Part shown: piece after piece, positions 28,360 to 39,696 of the stretch
Layout: the number at the start of each line of letters is the position of its first letter
How positions within the stretch are numbered: position 1 is the stretch's first letter
Source: Pandoraea thiooxydans
GTDB lineage: Bacteria; Pseudomonadota; Gammaproteobacteria; Burkholderiales; Burkholderiaceae
Assembly (NCBI RefSeq): GCF_001931675.1
Contig: NZ_CP014839.1
Span: forward strand, 2,914,001-2,978,000
Direction: 5' to 3'
Length of the DNA stretch: 64,000 nt
The notes under the pieces: model-generated
Told to the model about the DNA's origin: nothing
What the model saw: the letters and a program-made list of their open reading frames with translations, nothing else
Databases searched by the model: none
Program-made: the position numbers and the translations under genes

Positions 28360-29745
28360 TCAGATCGCCCAGCCGCCCAGATAGAACGTGGCCAGTACCA
28401 CGGCGATGGCCACGGTGCCGACGTTGAGTTTCTTGTATTCGCCCGATACCAGACGGCCGATCACCAGCGTGCTGAAGCCGAGCATGATGCCGGTCACGAT
28501 GTTGCAGGTCAGCACGATGAACACCGCGCACACCAGGCCGGCCATCGCATCGACCGTATCCTCCATATGCAGCTTGCTGATACTGCCGAGCATCAGCAGG
28601 CCCACGTACATCAATGCCGGCGCGGTCGCATAGGCCGGCACCAGCGCGGCCAGCGGCGAGAGGAAAATCAGCAGCAGGAACAGCACGCCGACCACTGCCG
28701 GTCCAAGTCCGGTCTTGCCGCCGGCGGCAACCCCCGCGGCCGATTCGATATAAGCGGCCGCCGGCGCGCCGCCGAGGAAAGCCGAGAAGATCGAGCTGAC
28801 GGAGTCGGCCGTGAGCGCACGGCCGCCATTGATGATCTGTCCTTTTCCATCGAGCTGCCCGGCTTGTCCAGCCACGGCGCGAATCGTTCCGGTGGCATCG
28901 AACACGGCGGTCATCACCAGCGCAAGCACGCTGGGAATGACCGCGGCGCTCAAGGCCCCCCTGACGCTCATCGAGTCGATCAGCGTGGGATGGCCCGGCG
29001 CACTCAGCGACGGCAGCGCGAACATCCCGGTGAACTTGACGCTCGGGTCGAAAGCCAGGCCCAGTGCCGACAGCGCGATGATGACCAGCAGGATGCCGCC
29101 CGGCACACGCCGGCGTTCCAGCCCGAAGATGGCCGCCAGCCCGCCGATCGACATCAGCGCGGGAAAGCTGGCCAGGTGGCCCAGGGCGACCGGCAACCCC
29201 GGACCCGGATTCTTGATCACCAGGCCGACGTCGTTGGAGGCGATCAGCAGCAGGAACAGGCCGATGCCCACGCCCGTGCCGTGCGCGACGCCTGCGGGCA
29301 GGTTGCGCAGGATCCACGAACGCACGCCGGTCACGGAGATGGCGGTAAACACCAGCCCCATCAGAAAGATCGCGCCCAGCGCGACCGAAGGCGACACGCC
29401 CTTGCCGAGCACCAGGTCGAAGGCAGTGAAAGCGGTCAGCGAAATCGCGCAGCCGATGGCGATCGGCAGGTTGGCCCAGACGCCCATCAACAGCGAGCCG
29501 AACGCCGTTGTCAGGCAAACGGCGACGAATACCGCGCTGGTGTCGAAACCCGCCTTGCCGAACATGCCCGGCACGACGAACACGGAATAGACCATCGCCA
29601 GGAACGTCGTGAGCCCGGCCACGACTTCCTGACGCAGCGAACTACCGCGTGCGGTGATCTGGAAATGGCGGTCCAGCCGGCTCACCTCTCGAGCCGGCGC
29701 TGGCGCATCGACTCCTACGGTGGGGGCGTAGTCTTGTTCCATCAT
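28360..29745 (-). CDS. NCS2/AzgA-type purine permease (adenine/guanine/hypoxanthine)
   Basis: 461 residues with about 13 hydrophobic segments. Hallmarks of the AzgA/PbuG branch are the N-terminal [22 protein letters not shown] (about 38-59), the [16 protein letters not shown] stretch and [12 protein letters not shown] (about 279-290). It imports purine bases with protons. The xdh and deaminase genes 10-17 kb away would process the imported bases. Two adjacent ATGs are possible starts (29745/29742), preceded by AAAGGAGCTTGAATC. It ends at the hairpin 28259-28296. Confidence 0.88.
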   Translation of the reverse strand: MMEQDYAPTVGVDAPAPAREVSRLDRHFQITARGSSLRQEVVAGLTTFLAMVYSVFVVPGMFGKAGFDTSAVFVAVCLTTAFGSLLMGVWANLPIAIGCAISLTAFTAFDLVLGKGVSPSVALGAIFLMGLVFTAISVTGVRSWILRNLPAGVAHGTGVGIGLFLLLIASNDVGLVIKNPGPGLPVALGHLASFPALMSIGGLAAIFGLERRRVPGGILLVIIALSALGLAFDPSVKFTGMFALPSLSAPGHPTLIDSMSVRGALSAAVIPSVLALVMTAVFDATGTIRAVAGQAGQLDGKGQIINGGRALTADSVSSIFSAFLGGAPAAAYIESAAGVAAGGKTGLGPAVVGVLFLLLIFLSPLAALVPAYATAPALMYVGLLMLGSISKLHMEDTVDAMAGLVCAVFIVLTCNIVTGIMLGFSTLVIGRLVSGEYKKLNVGTVAIAVVLATFYLGGWAI

Positions 29746-30336
29746 GATTCAAGCTCCTTTATCAGCGTACTGAAACGGATCGGAAAAATGTCCGTCGTCA
29801 GGCATGCTCTCATGTGTGATGCGCGTCGCGACGCCGAGGCAGTATGGCCTGCCGGCCCGTCATTGCCGGCGCGCGAGAGGCGCTATTTTCATCGGAAACG
29901 TTTTGAAGGGGTCGCCCTGCAACCGCAACCAATACCATGCGCCGAAGCAATCCATGCAGGAAAATGGTGGCCGGAAACACCCGCTGCGTGATGGGGGTCA
30001 GCCTGCAATAGCACGCCCGTGTCGGTCCGTGCCATGCCTCGTCCATATGCCATGCTGCGAACTACCGGCACATCCACGAGGCTCGCCCATCCGATAAGAC
30101 AGGCGGCGAAACTTATCTCCTCACGCTCTCTGGCGACCGCATCGTGGCGATCGCATCTTCCTGTACTAGGTCGCGTTCTTATGCGACTTCATTGTATGAG
30201 CTTGAGGTCGCTGGCAAGCCTTGCGCGAGTGATGTCGATTATCAGAAGTCTCTGATAATCATGGTTTACCTGAGGTCGCCGGAAAGCCTTGCCTGGGGCC
30301 GCTGCAGCGTCCTGTCAGGCCGGGCCGGATGGGCCG
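29746..30336. other. Gene-poor region with repeats, 591 bp
   Basis: No frame with both a ribosome site and protein-like composition was found. The left part is the leader of the purine permease. The right part, next to cueR, holds a near-perfect 22-bp direct repeat flanking a perfect 10-bp-arm inverted repeat (listed separately). Confidence 0.55.
30203..30292. repeat. Direct repeat pair flanking an inverted repeat
   Basis: Copy 1 (30203-30224) and copy 2 (30271-30292) share TGAGGTCGC-GG-AAGCCTTGC with 20 of 22 identical bases. Between them is GATTATCAGA-AGTC-TCTGATAATC (30237-30260), a perfect 10-bp stem with a 4-nt loop. It could be a binding array, a small non-autonomous element or a structured RNA; none is shown. 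Confidence 0.7.
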
Positions 30337-30762
30337 TCAGCAGTGCCGTTCGACCGGCGGGTCGACGCTTTCTTCGTCACAACTCAAGCCGTCGAGAATC
30401 GGGCACTCGGGCCGCGCGTCGCCATGGCAGTGCGCGGCCAGATGCGTGAGCGTATCGCGCATCGCGCTGAGCTCGGCGATGCGTTGATTCAGCTCGTCGA
30501 TATGCGCCTGCGCGAGCGCCTTGACGTCGGCGCTGGCGCGCTCGTGATCCTGCCACAGCGCCAGCAACTGACGAATCTGCTCGATACCGAAACCCAGCCG
30601 GCGCGCTTGCCGGATAAAGCGCAGCAAGTGCAGATCGGTGTCGCTGTAGGTTCGATAGCCGGACTCGGTGCGCCGGCTCTCGGGCACCAGGCCGATACTC
30701 TCGTAATAGCGAATCATCTTGGCGTTGACGCCGGAGACTTGGGCTGCTTGTCCGATATTCAT
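30337..30762 (-). CDS. cueR: Copper-responsive MerR-family regulator CueR
   Basis: 141 residues. MerR helix-turn-helix at the N-terminus (NIGQAAQVSGVNAKMIRYYE, 2-21), long dimerisation helix, and the metal loop with two Cys, CHGDARPEC (about 112-120), the spacing typical of Cu(I)/Ag(I) sensors. It activates promoters with 19-bp spacers, and such promoters stand before copA and copZ 3-4 kb away. Its ATG lies just 6 bp after the stop of the upstream phosphatase-like gene, so it may be transcribed with it. Confidence 0.93.
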   Translation of the reverse strand: MNIGQAAQVSGVNAKMIRYYESIGLVPESRRTESGYRTYSDTDLHLLRFIRQARRLGFGIEQIRQLLALWQDHERASADVKALAQAHIDELNQRIAELSAMRDTLTHLAAHCHGDARPECPILDGLSCDEESVDPPVERHC

Positions 30763-30768
30763 GTCGTA

Positions 30769-31524
30769 TCAGTTCAGTGGCTTCAGGTAGGCGCTGATCG
30801 GCGAGTGGTCGGAAATTCGCGACCAGGGCCGGCCGCGCAGCACTTGCGCGGTTTCGATATGCATGCCGCGGGCATAGATGCGGTCGAGCCGCAGCAACGG
30901 CAGGCTGCTGGGGAAACTGCGCGCCGGACGCCCGGCGCTGTCGAACACCTCGGTCAGTCCCAGGCGCTCGGCCAGCAGCCGGTCGGCCTGATTGGTCCAG
31001 TCGTTGAAGTCGCCCGCGATAATGAGCGGCGCGTCTTTCGGCACATTGCGCATCACGCGATCGATTAGCATGCCAAACTGCTGGCGCCGGCCCCGGCCGC
31101 TCAGCGACAAATGCACGCACAGGCAGTGCAGCGGCTGCGCCCAGCCGGGCACGGCCACTTCGCAATGCAGCATGCCGCGCCGCTCGAAGCTGTGCGTGGT
31201 GATGTCGTGATTGGCCGAGCGCAGGATCGGAAAGCGGCTCAGAATCGCGTTGCCGTGGTCGCCGTGCTCGTAGATGACGTTGCGTCCATACGCATGCTCC
31301 TGCCAGGTGCCGCCGGCCAGGAACTGATACTGCGGCTCGCTCGGCCAGTTCAGGTGGCGCGCCGCGTGGCGCAGATGCAAGCCATGTACTTCCTGCAGAA
31401 ACACCAGATCTGGATTGAGCCCCTCGAGCCGATCGCGCAATTCGTGGATACGCAGGCGATGAAACTGCGAAAAGCCCTTGTGGATGTTGTAGCTGGTGAT
31501 ATGAAGGGGGCTGGGTGTGGCCAT
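30769..31524 (-). CDS. Endonuclease/exonuclease/phosphatase (EEP) family protein
   Basis: 251 residues. EEP-fold landmarks in order: SYNIHKG (about 11-17, Asn ligand), FLQEVHG (42-48, catalytic Glu), GDFNDWTNQ (about 173-181) and the final SDHSPI (about 239-244). No signal peptide is visible, so it is cytoplasmic or membrane-associated. In many proteobacteria such a gene neighbours a cardiolipin synthase, suggesting a phosphodiester or lipid substrate, but no synthase is here. It lies 6 bp ahead of cueR. Substrate unknown. Confidence 0.85.
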   Translation of the reverse strand: MATPSPLHITSYNIHKGFSQFHRLRIHELRDRLEGLNPDLVFLQEVHGLHLRHAARHLNWPSEPQYQFLAGGTWQEHAYGRNVIYEHGDHGNAILSRFPILRSANHDITTHSFERRGMLHCEVAVPGWAQPLHCLCVHLSLSGRGRRQQFGMLIDRVMRNVPKDAPLIIAGDFNDWTNQADRLLAERLGLTEVFDSAGRPARSFPSSLPLLRLDRIYARGMHIETAQVLRGRPWSRISDHSPISAYLKPLN

Positions 31525-31662
31525 GGACGTCTAAGATCTGCGATGAATGGAGACTGCGGTTAAGCATGTCGCACATGCAAGTCACTTGGGGCCATGCGGG
31601 CGATTTTCAAGCATATGCCGATCTCGCCCACACGGCCATTATCCCCCCAGTCGAGCGCGCCG

Positions 31663-34080
31663 TCATGCCGCGCGCGGCCGCCAGCGCTTGAGCAACAGCG
31701 CATTGCTGACCACGCTCACGCTGCTGGCGGCCATGGCCGCGCCGGCAATCATCGGATTGAGCCAGCCGAGCGCCGCCAGCGGAATCCCCACCACGTTATA
31801 GGCGAAGGCCCAGAAAAGATTTTGCCGAATCTTGCTCCAGGTGCGCTGCGATACGTCGATGGCGTCGGCCACCAGCGCCGGATCGCCGCGCATGAGCGTG
31901 ATGCCCGCGGCGTGCATCGCCACGTCGGTGCCGGTCGACATGGCAATGCCGACATCGGCAGCCGCCAGCGCCGGCGCGTCGTTGATGCCGTCACCCACCA
32001 TCGCCACCACGTCGCCGTCGTGCCGTAACGCGGCAACCGCCTCGGCCTTGTGCTCGGGCAGCACCCGAGCCTTGATCTCATCGATGCCCAAGGCGTCGGC
32101 CACCGCCCTGGCACTGCCGGTGTTATCGCCAGTCACCATCATGGTGCGGATGCCGCGCGCCTGCAGGCGCTCGATGGCAGCCTTGGCGTGCGCCTTGACG
32201 GTATCGCCGAACGCCAGCAGTCCGAGCAGACGGGGCTGCGCGCCGGCCTCCATCAACCACGACACGGTGCGCCCGGCCTGCGCCAACCGTTCGGCCTGCT
32301 CCGCCAGCGCACCGGCGGACAACTTCAGTTCATCGAGCAAGCGCTCATTGCCGAGCCGAAGCTCATGCGTGCCGTCGGCGCTCGTCACGCGTGCGGCCGC
32401 GCCGCGCCCCGGCAACGCGCTCATCTCGCTGGCCGCCAGTGGCGCCAGCCCGGCCTCTTGCGCGGCCGCCAGCACTGCGCGCGCCAGCGGATGGGAGCTG
32501 CCGGCCTGCACCGCGGCAGCCCACTGCAGCAGTTGTGCGGCTTCGATGCCCGGCGCGGCGAGATGGTCGGTCAGGCGCGGCTTGCCTTCAGTGAGCGTGC
32601 CGGTTTTGTCGAACACCACCACGGTGACGCGGTGCGCCGTCTCCAGCGCCTCGGCGTCCTTGATCAGAATGCCGTGACGCGCTGCCACCCCGGTGCCGGC
32701 CATGATCGCCGCAGGCGTGGCCAGCCCCAAGGCGCATGGGCAGGCGATCACCAGCACGGCCACCGCATTGAGCACCGCCGCCTCCAGGCCAATGCCCGCC
32801 CAGCCGCTCACCAGCAGGGTCAGCAAGGCGATCCCCAGCACCACCGGCACGAATACCGCGGCGACCTTATCGACCAGCCGTTGAATCGGCGCCTTGGCCG
32901 CCTGAGCATCCTCGACCAGCCGGATCATGCGCGAGAGCGTGCTCTCGGCCCCGACCGCGGTGGTTTCCACGCGCAGCGTGCCGGCACCGTTGATCGAGCC
33001 GCCTGTCACGTGTGCGCCTTCGCGTTTTTCGACCGGCAGGCTCTCGCCGGTCAGCAGCGACTCGTCGAGCTGGCTGGCGCCCTCCCGGATGACGCCGTCG
33101 ACCGGCACCCGCTCGCCGGCGAGCACCAGCACCATATCGCCGACCCGCACGTCGCCAACCGGCACTTGCTCGGCCGGCGCCGAGCCGCGCAGCACTCGCG
33201 CGGTATCCGGGCGCAGCGCCGCCAGCGCGCGAATGGCCGCCACCGTCTGCCGCTTGGCGTTCGCCTCGAGCCATTTGCCCAGCAGTACCAGCGTGATCAC
33301 CACCGCGGAGGCCTCGAAATACAGATGCGGCATCGCCCCACCGTTCGGCCGCAGCCATTCGTACAGGCTCAGGCCATAGGCCGCCGAGGTACCCAGCGCC
33401 ACCAGCAGATCCATATTGCCGGTGCCGGCGCGCAAGGCTTTCCAGCCGGCGCGATAAAAACGCGCGCCCAGCCAGAACTGCACGGGGGTCGCCAGCAGCC
33501 ATTGCAGCCAGGCAGGCAGCATCCAGTGCGCACCGAACGGCGCCGCCAGCATCGGCGCGAGCAACGGCGCCGAAAACAGCGCGGCGACGCCCACCGGCCA
33601 GGCGGTGCGCCACATCGAGGCGGCTTCGTCAGGCGCACCGCCCTGCTCCGCCTCGATCTCGCTGGCCTCATACCCCGCCTTGCGGATGGCTTCGATCAGG
33701 CGTTGCGCATCGACCATGCCGCGCAGCGCCTGTACGCTGGCCCGCTCGGTTGCCAGATTCACACTGGCCGAGCGCACGCCCGGCACAGCCAGCACAGCCT
33801 TTTCGATACGATTGACGCAAGAAGCGCACGTCATGCCCGAGACCGCCAGCTCGAGATGCGCTTCGGTGACCTGATAGCCAGCCTTGTCGACCGCCGCCTC
33901 GATCGCCTCGACCAGTGCGGCCGGCGCGGTATCGGCATCGGCCTGCACGACCGCGGTTTCGGTGGCCAGATTGACGCTCGCCTGCGTCACCCCCGGCACT
34001 TTGCCAAGCGCCTTTTCCACACGGCCAACGCAGGACGCGCAGGTCATTCCCTCGATACCCACGGACCAAGTTTGACTCAC
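31663..34080 (-). CDS. copA: Copper-exporting P1B-type ATPase
   Basis: 805 residues from GTG at 34080, which has AAAGGAG at ideal spacing; the upstream in-frame start lies in the CueR promoter. Two N-terminal metal-binding domains with GMTCASC (about 11-17 and 82-88). Then eight membrane helices, the CPCAL metal site in helix 6, the TGE motif (LLTGESLPV), phosphorylation site [11 protein letters not shown] motif (SSHPLAR) and hinge [10 protein letters not shown]. It exports Cu(I)/Ag(I) across the inner membrane and is induced through the CueR operator at 34118-34138. Confidence 0.96.
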   Translation of the reverse strand: MSQTWSVGIEGMTCASCVGRVEKALGKVPGVTQASVNLATETAVVQADADTAPAALVEAIEAAVDKAGYQVTEAHLELAVSGMTCASCVNRIEKAVLAVPGVRSASVNLATERASVQALRGMVDAQRLIEAIRKAGYEASEIEAEQGGAPDEAASMWRTAWPVGVAALFSAPLLAPMLAAPFGAHWMLPAWLQWLLATPVQFWLGARFYRAGWKALRAGTGNMDLLVALGTSAAYGLSLYEWLRPNGGAMPHLYFEASAVVITLVLLGKWLEANAKRQTVAAIRALAALRPDTARVLRGSAPAEQVPVGDVRVGDMVLVLAGERVPVDGVIREGASQLDESLLTGESLPVEKREGAHVTGGSINGAGTLRVETTAVGAESTLSRMIRLVEDAQAAKAPIQRLVDKVAAVFVPVVLGIALLTLLVSGWAGIGLEAAVLNAVAVLVIACPCALGLATPAAIMAGTGVAARHGILIKDAEALETAHRVTVVVFDKTGTLTEGKPRLTDHLAAPGIEAAQLLQWAAAVQAGSSHPLARAVLAAAQEAGLAPLAASEMSALPGRGAAARVTSADGTHELRLGNERLLDELKLSAGALAEQAERLAQAGRTVSWLMEAGAQPRLLGLLAFGDTVKAHAKAAIERLQARGIRTMMVTGDNTGSARAVADALGIDEIKARVLPEHKAEAVAALRHDGDVVAMVGDGINDAPALAAADVGIAMSTGTDVAMHAAGITLMRGDPALVADAIDVSQRTWSKIRQNLFWAFAYNVVGIPLAALGWLNPMIAGAAMAASSVSVVSNALLLKRWRPRAA

Positions 34081-34117
34081 GATACAGCTCCTTTTGACAA
34101 TCACACTGGCATGTTAA

Positions 34118-34138
34118 ACCTTCCATTGGCTGGAAGGT
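34118..34138 (-). promoter_or_regulatory. CueR operator/promoter of copA
   Basis: ACCTTCC-N7-GGAAGGT is the classic copper-box dyad. On the minus strand TTGACC and TAACAT are separated by 19 bp and the dyad fills the spacer, the geometry on which MerR-type activators act. Confidence 0.93.
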
Positions 34139-34176
34139 CAAGCACCGTCCACATCACGCTCTCGATTATTTTTCGC

Positions 34177-34207
34177 TTGAGCTTACAACGGTAGGAAGGT
34201 TTATCAT
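34177..34207 (+). promoter_or_regulatory. CueR-type promoter of copZ
   Basis: TTGAGC (34177-34182), 19-bp spacer, TATCAT (34202-34207). The spacer's right half is AGGAAGGTT, identical to the copA box half-site; the left half is degenerate. The 19-bp spacing indicates MerR-type activation. Confidence 0.75.
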
Positions 34208-34233
34208 GCAGTAGCTAATCAACAGGAGTCATC

Positions 34234-34440
34234 ATGATGCAATTCCAGGTGGAAGGTATGAGCTGCAGTCATTGCGTAAAGGCAGTAACGCAGGCGGTGC
34301 AGGCGCTCGACGCCAACGCCAAGGTCGACGTCGATCTGGCCGCGGGCTCGGTGCGGGTCGAAAGTCAGCGCGCCGCCGGCGACATTGCCGCGGCAATTAC
34401 CGAAGCGGGTTATCCGGCCAGGAGCGGCAATCCGGCCTAG
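34234..34440 (+). CDS. copZ: Copper chaperone (heavy-metal-associated domain)
   Basis: 68 residues forming a single ferredoxin-like HMA domain with the Cu(I)-binding motif MSCSHC (about residues 9-14) and the C-terminal ITEAGYPA typical of CopZ. It carries Cu(I) to CopA. The start ATG (or the adjacent second ATG) follows AGGAG. It is divergent from copA and has its own CueR-type promoter. Confidence 0.93.
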   Translation: MMQFQVEGMSCSHCVKAVTQAVQALDANAKVDVDLAAGSVRVESQRAAGDIAAAITEAGYPARSGNPA

Positions 34441-34472
34441 CGGCCGGCAGAGGTTCTGGCGGCATCGCGCCG

Positions 34473-36233
34473 CTAGCTCTGTTCGCTGTCCTGCTCGAGC
34501 GTGTGCTTGAGCGCGATCTGCAGTTTCGCGTGAATGCGGATAAACCAGCGGCGCAGCAGGATGGCCAGCAATAGCGCCCCGCACACCAGCAGCAGCAGCA
34601 TTTCGGTGCTGGGCAGAATGCTGGCGCTGAGCGCGGCGACCAGCAGCATCACGCCGACCATCGCGGCAGCCGGAATGATCTCGGCGACGGCTCGCCGCAT
34701 GTGAGCGGTGTGGCGTCCGGTCATTGCTGGGCGCACGCTCAGTTCGGCCAGCAGCAGACTGATCGACTTGAGCTTGCGGTACACCGCGATCAGGAACGGC
34801 AGGGCCAGCAGCAGCGCCACGCCCCACACCAGCGTGCTCTGCAGCCCGTCGTCGGTCACCCAAGGGGAGAACAGCGCGATCAGGCGCGGGCTGAAATACG
34901 CCACCACCAGGAAAATCGTCACCACCAGCGCCAGATTCACCGACACATTGAACGCCACGCGCCGAAAAATGCCGACCAGCGCAGCCCGCTCGTCCGACAG
35001 ACGCAGTCCTTGCAGCCACTGGGTGTATTGCCGAAACACATACGCCACGCGAGGCGGCATGGCCCGCCCGAGCCAGCGGGAGAATGGATCGGCGCCCTTG
35101 ATCAGATAGGGCGTGAGCAGCGTGGTGATGGCCGACACGGTCACCGCGATCGGGTAGAGAAAATCGCTGGTGACCTTCAGCGACAGACCGAGCGAGGCAA
35201 TGATGAACGAGAACTCGCCGATTTGCGCCAGGCCCATGCCGACCCGCATCGAGGTGCGGCCGTCCTGCCCCGAGACGAACACGCCCAGGCCGCACGAAAT
35301 GATTTTTCCCAGCACCACCGCCACGGTGATCACCGCGATCGGCGCCGCGTAATGGAGCAGCACGCGCGGATCGAGCAGCAGCCCGATGGCAACGAAGAAG
35401 ATTGCGCTGAACATGTCGCGCAGCGGCGCGATCAGCCGTTCGATGACGTGCAGCTCGCGTGACTCGGCCATGATCGCACCGATCAGGAACGCGCCCAGCG
35501 CAATGCTGTAGTCCAACTGAACCACCAGCAGGCAGAACCCGAAGCACAGCCCGAGCACCGTCACCAGCAGCATCTCGTCGCTCTTGAAGCGCGCCACGTA
35601 AGCGAGCAATCGCGGCACCAGCAACAAGCCGACCACCAGCGAGACCACCATGAACAGCAGCAGCTTGCCCAGCGTGAGGCCGACGTCGACGGCGTTGACC
35701 GAGCCGCTGGTGGCGATGCCGGAGAGCAGCGCGATCATGGCAATGGCGAGAATGTCCTCGACGATCAGCACGCCGAAGATGAGCTGCGCGAAATTCTCGC
35801 GCTTCATGCCCAGCTCGTCGAGCGCCTTGACGATGATGGTGGTCGAGGAAATCGCCAGCATCGCCCCCAGGAACAGCGAATCCATCGTGTCCCAACCGAA
35901 GCCGCGGCCGATTTCGAAGCCCAGCCAGAGCATCAGCACGATTTCCGTGAGCGCGGCCACCAGCGCGGTGACGCCGACCTTGGCCAGCCGGCGCAGGCTG
36001 AATTCCAGGCCCAGCGAAAACAGCAGAAACACCACGCCCAGCTCGGCCAGCGTATTGATGGTCGCTTCGTCGTGAATCAGCGCGAACGGCGGCGTGTAGG
36101 GCCCGATGATCACGCCGGCCAGAATGTAGCCGAGCACCACCGGCTGCTTGAAACGATGAAAGATGACCGTGACGATGCCGGCGAGCAGCATGATAACGGC
36201 CAGATCCTGAATGAAGTCGATCGCGTGGTGCAT
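34473..36233 (-). CDS. Kef-type monovalent cation:proton antiporter
   Basis: 586 residues from the ATG at 36233. N-terminal CPA2 antiporter domain (about 1-390) with LGYILAGVIIGPYTP (about 32-46), FSLGLEFSLRRL, and SSTTIIVKAL/GVLIVEDILAI ion-site motifs. The C-terminal third has four or five further hydrophobic segments and ends in a charged tail. It lacks the TrkA-N/RCK ligand-gating domain of KefB/KefC. Probably K+ or Na+/H+ exchange. The Shine-Dalgarno is weak. The gene is alone between copZ and dsbB. Confidence 0.88.
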   Translation of the reverse strand: MHHAIDFIQDLAVIMLLAGIVTVIFHRFKQPVVLGYILAGVIIGPYTPPFALIHDEATINTLAELGVVFLLFSLGLEFSLRRLAKVGVTALVAALTEIVLMLWLGFEIGRGFGWDTMDSLFLGAMLAISSTTIIVKALDELGMKRENFAQLIFGVLIVEDILAIAMIALLSGIATSGSVNAVDVGLTLGKLLLFMVVSLVVGLLLVPRLLAYVARFKSDEMLLVTVLGLCFGFCLLVVQLDYSIALGAFLIGAIMAESRELHVIERLIAPLRDMFSAIFFVAIGLLLDPRVLLHYAAPIAVITVAVVLGKIISCGLGVFVSGQDGRTSMRVGMGLAQIGEFSFIIASLGLSLKVTSDFLYPIAVTVSAITTLLTPYLIKGADPFSRWLGRAMPPRVAYVFRQYTQWLQGLRLSDERAALVGIFRRVAFNVSVNLALVVTIFLVVAYFSPRLIALFSPWVTDDGLQSTLVWGVALLLALPFLIAVYRKLKSISLLLAELSVRPAMTGRHTAHMRRAVAEIIPAAAMVGVMLLVAALSASILPSTEMLLLLVCGALLLAILLRRWFIRIHAKLQIALKHTLEQDSEQS

Positions 36234-36558
36234 CCGATAAGCCGTCCAGAAAAAAGCGTTGCGAGCACTGAGTCGCGCAATCCGGTTTGCCGCACCGCCG
36301 CGCCCGGGGGGTGCTATCGCGCTCACTCGAATTTTGCGGGGCGTTTTGCGTTGTGGCGAGCAAGCCGCGGCCGAGGTCGGCCACGACCGGGTCGGCACTG
36401 CCGAATATACGCGAGGGCCTCGGCGCCACGCAAGCGGCCGTTGGCAGTACAAAAATATGCCATCCGCCGCGCAACCTGCCGCCCGGACACATGTCGGATA
36501 CCGCAGGCGCGCGGGGTACAATGCCCGGCATCGCGTTTTCACCTTCGAACCGGCTTTT
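36234..36558. other. Divergent gap between the antiporter and dsbB
   Basis: 325 bp with no supportable gene. A consensus-like TACAAT (36517-36522) 37 bp before the dsbB ATG is probably its -10 element, though no good -35 precedes it. The antiporter promoter was not identified. Confidence 0.45.
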
Positions 36559-37074
36559 ATGATGACCCGTTACGACGATACACTGCGGCACGAGCGGCGC
36601 CTTTACCTGCTGCTCGGCGTAATTTGCGTGGCCCTGCTGGGCGGCGCGCTGTACCTGCAATACGGCCGCGGGGAAGACCCCTGTCCGCTGTGTATCCTGC
36701 AGCGTTACGCCTACGCACTGATCGCGATCTTCGCCTTCGGCGGGGCCGCCTCGCGCAGTCCGGCGGGCATCGGCGCGGCGCGCTGGCTATCGATGCTGGC
36801 CGCCCTGGGCGGTGCCGGCGCCGCCGGTTATCTGATCTGGGTGCAGTCCCATCCGTCGATGAGCTGCGGCTACGATGCGGTGGAAGCCTTCGTCGACGGC
36901 CTGCCGACCGCCCGTTGGCTGCCCTCGCTGTTCAAGGTGCAGGGCCTGTGCCAGACCGTCTACCCGCCGCTGCTGGGCCTGTCGCTGCCGACATGGTCGC
37001 TGATCGGTTTCGTCCTGATCCTGCTGACGCTGCTGTTGCATCGCCCGCTGCGGCACCCGTCGCAAAGCCGTTGA
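36559..37074 (+). CDS. dsbB: Disulfide bond formation protein DsbB
   Basis: 171 residues, four membrane helices. The first periplasmic loop has the redox pair CPLC (42-45); the second has the other pair (SMSCGYD about 103 and GLCQTVYP about 130). It reoxidises periplasmic DsbA and passes electrons to ubiquinone. Two consecutive ATGs (36559/36562) are possible starts. No dsbA is adjacent, but a cytoplasmic DsbA-fold protein is encoded at 58514-59158. Confidence 0.95.
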   Translation: MMTRYDDTLRHERRLYLLLGVICVALLGGALYLQYGRGEDPCPLCILQRYAYALIAIFAFGGAASRSPAGIGAARWLSMLAALGGAGAAGYLIWVQSHPSMSCGYDAVEAFVDGLPTARWLPSLFKVQGLCQTVYPPLLGLSLPTWSLIGFVLILLTLLLHRPLRHPSQSR

Positions 37075-37093
37075 GCCCGGGCCGGGTCGCGTT

Positions 37094-38044
37094 TCAGTCC
37101 GCGCGGCCCGGCGCCCGCACATTGGCCTCGAGTTCGGTCGCCACCTCGGCGATGCGCCGCCGCAGCCAGGTGATTTCGGGCGCGGCATGCGTGCGTTCGT
37201 GCCATAACTGATAGAAGCGCATCGGCGGAAACGCGAACGGCGAAGCCACCACCCGGATGGGCAAATAACGGGCGTAATGCTGGGCAAACTGGCGCCCGGT
37301 GGTAAACACCAGATCGGTGCGCATCAAAACGTAGGGAACCAGCCCGAAATACGGCATGGTCATCTGGATGTGTCGGCGCAAGCCGCGCTCGGCCAGGCAA
37401 CCGTCGATGAAACTGTGCCGCTCCGACACATAGGGGGTGGGCGCCAGATGCGGCAGCTCCAGGTAATGCTTGAGCGAAATGCCCTTGTTGGCCAGCGGAT
37501 GGTGATTGCCCAACATGCACACCACCTCGTCGTCGAACAGGCGCGACATGTGCAACTGCGGCGGCGGCTCCAGCCAGTTGCCGATCACCACGTCGAGCGT
37601 GCCGTTCTCCAGCGCCCCGACATAATCGAAACCCGCATTGATCGGATGCACGATCAGCTTGGCCTGCGGCGCCTCGCGGCGCAGCACCTCGGCGATCTTG
37701 GGCAGGAACACGGCGTCGAGGTAATCGGGCGCGCCCAACTGAAACACGCGCGAGGTGCTGTGCGGCGAAAATTCCGTGGTCGGATGCGTGATCCGGTCGA
37801 TGGCCGCCAGTGCGTCGGTCGCGTAGGCCAGCAGTTCGCGGCCGCGCTCGGTCGCCACCATCCCGCTTTTGCCCCTTACCAGGATGGCGTCGCCGGTGAT
37901 CTCGCGCAGGCGGCGCAGCGAATTGCTGATCGCAGGCTGCGACTGGCCGAGCTTGAGTGCGGCGCGCGACACGCTCTGTTCGGTCAGCAGAATCTGCAGT
38001 ACGCGCAATAAATAGGCGTCGATCTGTTCGCGGGGTCGTTGCAT
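37094..38044 (-). CDS. LysR-family regulator, divergent from xdhABC
   Basis: 316 residues. Helix-turn-helix in residues about 20-50 (SVSRAALKLGQSQPAISNSLRRLRE), followed by an effector domain with GAPDYLDAVFLPKIAEVLRREAP, as in the NodD-like branch. It is divergent from xdhA with a 159-bp gap, the usual place for a regulator of purine catabolism. The inducer is probably a purine intermediate, by context only. The end is 20 bp from the convergent dsbB stop. Confidence 0.9.
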   Translation of the reverse strand: MQRPREQIDAYLLRVLQILLTEQSVSRAALKLGQSQPAISNSLRRLREITGDAILVRGKSGMVATERGRELLAYATDALAAIDRITHPTTEFSPHSTSRVFQLGAPDYLDAVFLPKIAEVLRREAPQAKLIVHPINAGFDYVGALENGTLDVVIGNWLEPPPQLHMSRLFDDEVVCMLGNHHPLANKGISLKHYLELPHLAPTPYVSERHSFIDGCLAERGLRRHIQMTMPYFGLVPYVLMRTDLVFTTGRQFAQHYARYLPIRVVASPFAFPPMRFYQLWHERTHAAPEITWLRRRIAEVATELEANVRAPGRAD

Positions 38045-38203
38045 GGGCGGTGGGTGCTCTGGTTATCGTCTGCCGTACCTGAATAGTCTACGTCAATCCA
38101 ATTCATCGGTCGCGCTTGATACCCAACATCACCCGCGACAAATGCCGATGACGGCGGCCGGTGCTATCGTCGGGGCATTCCCACAATGAACTAGACTCGA
38201 GTC

Positions 38204-39685
<1,482 letters not shown>

Positions 39686-39696
39686 GGAAAATCGCC

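Noticed and set aside
29746..29850. Possible purine-type riboswitch before the permease
   Set aside because: The leader has a short ACGGA/TCCGT pairing but none of the conserved purine or preQ1 aptamer bases that I can recall.
32050..34194. 714-codon plus-strand frame opposite copA
   Set aside because: Shadow of copA; composition dominated by Arg, His, Gln and Gly.
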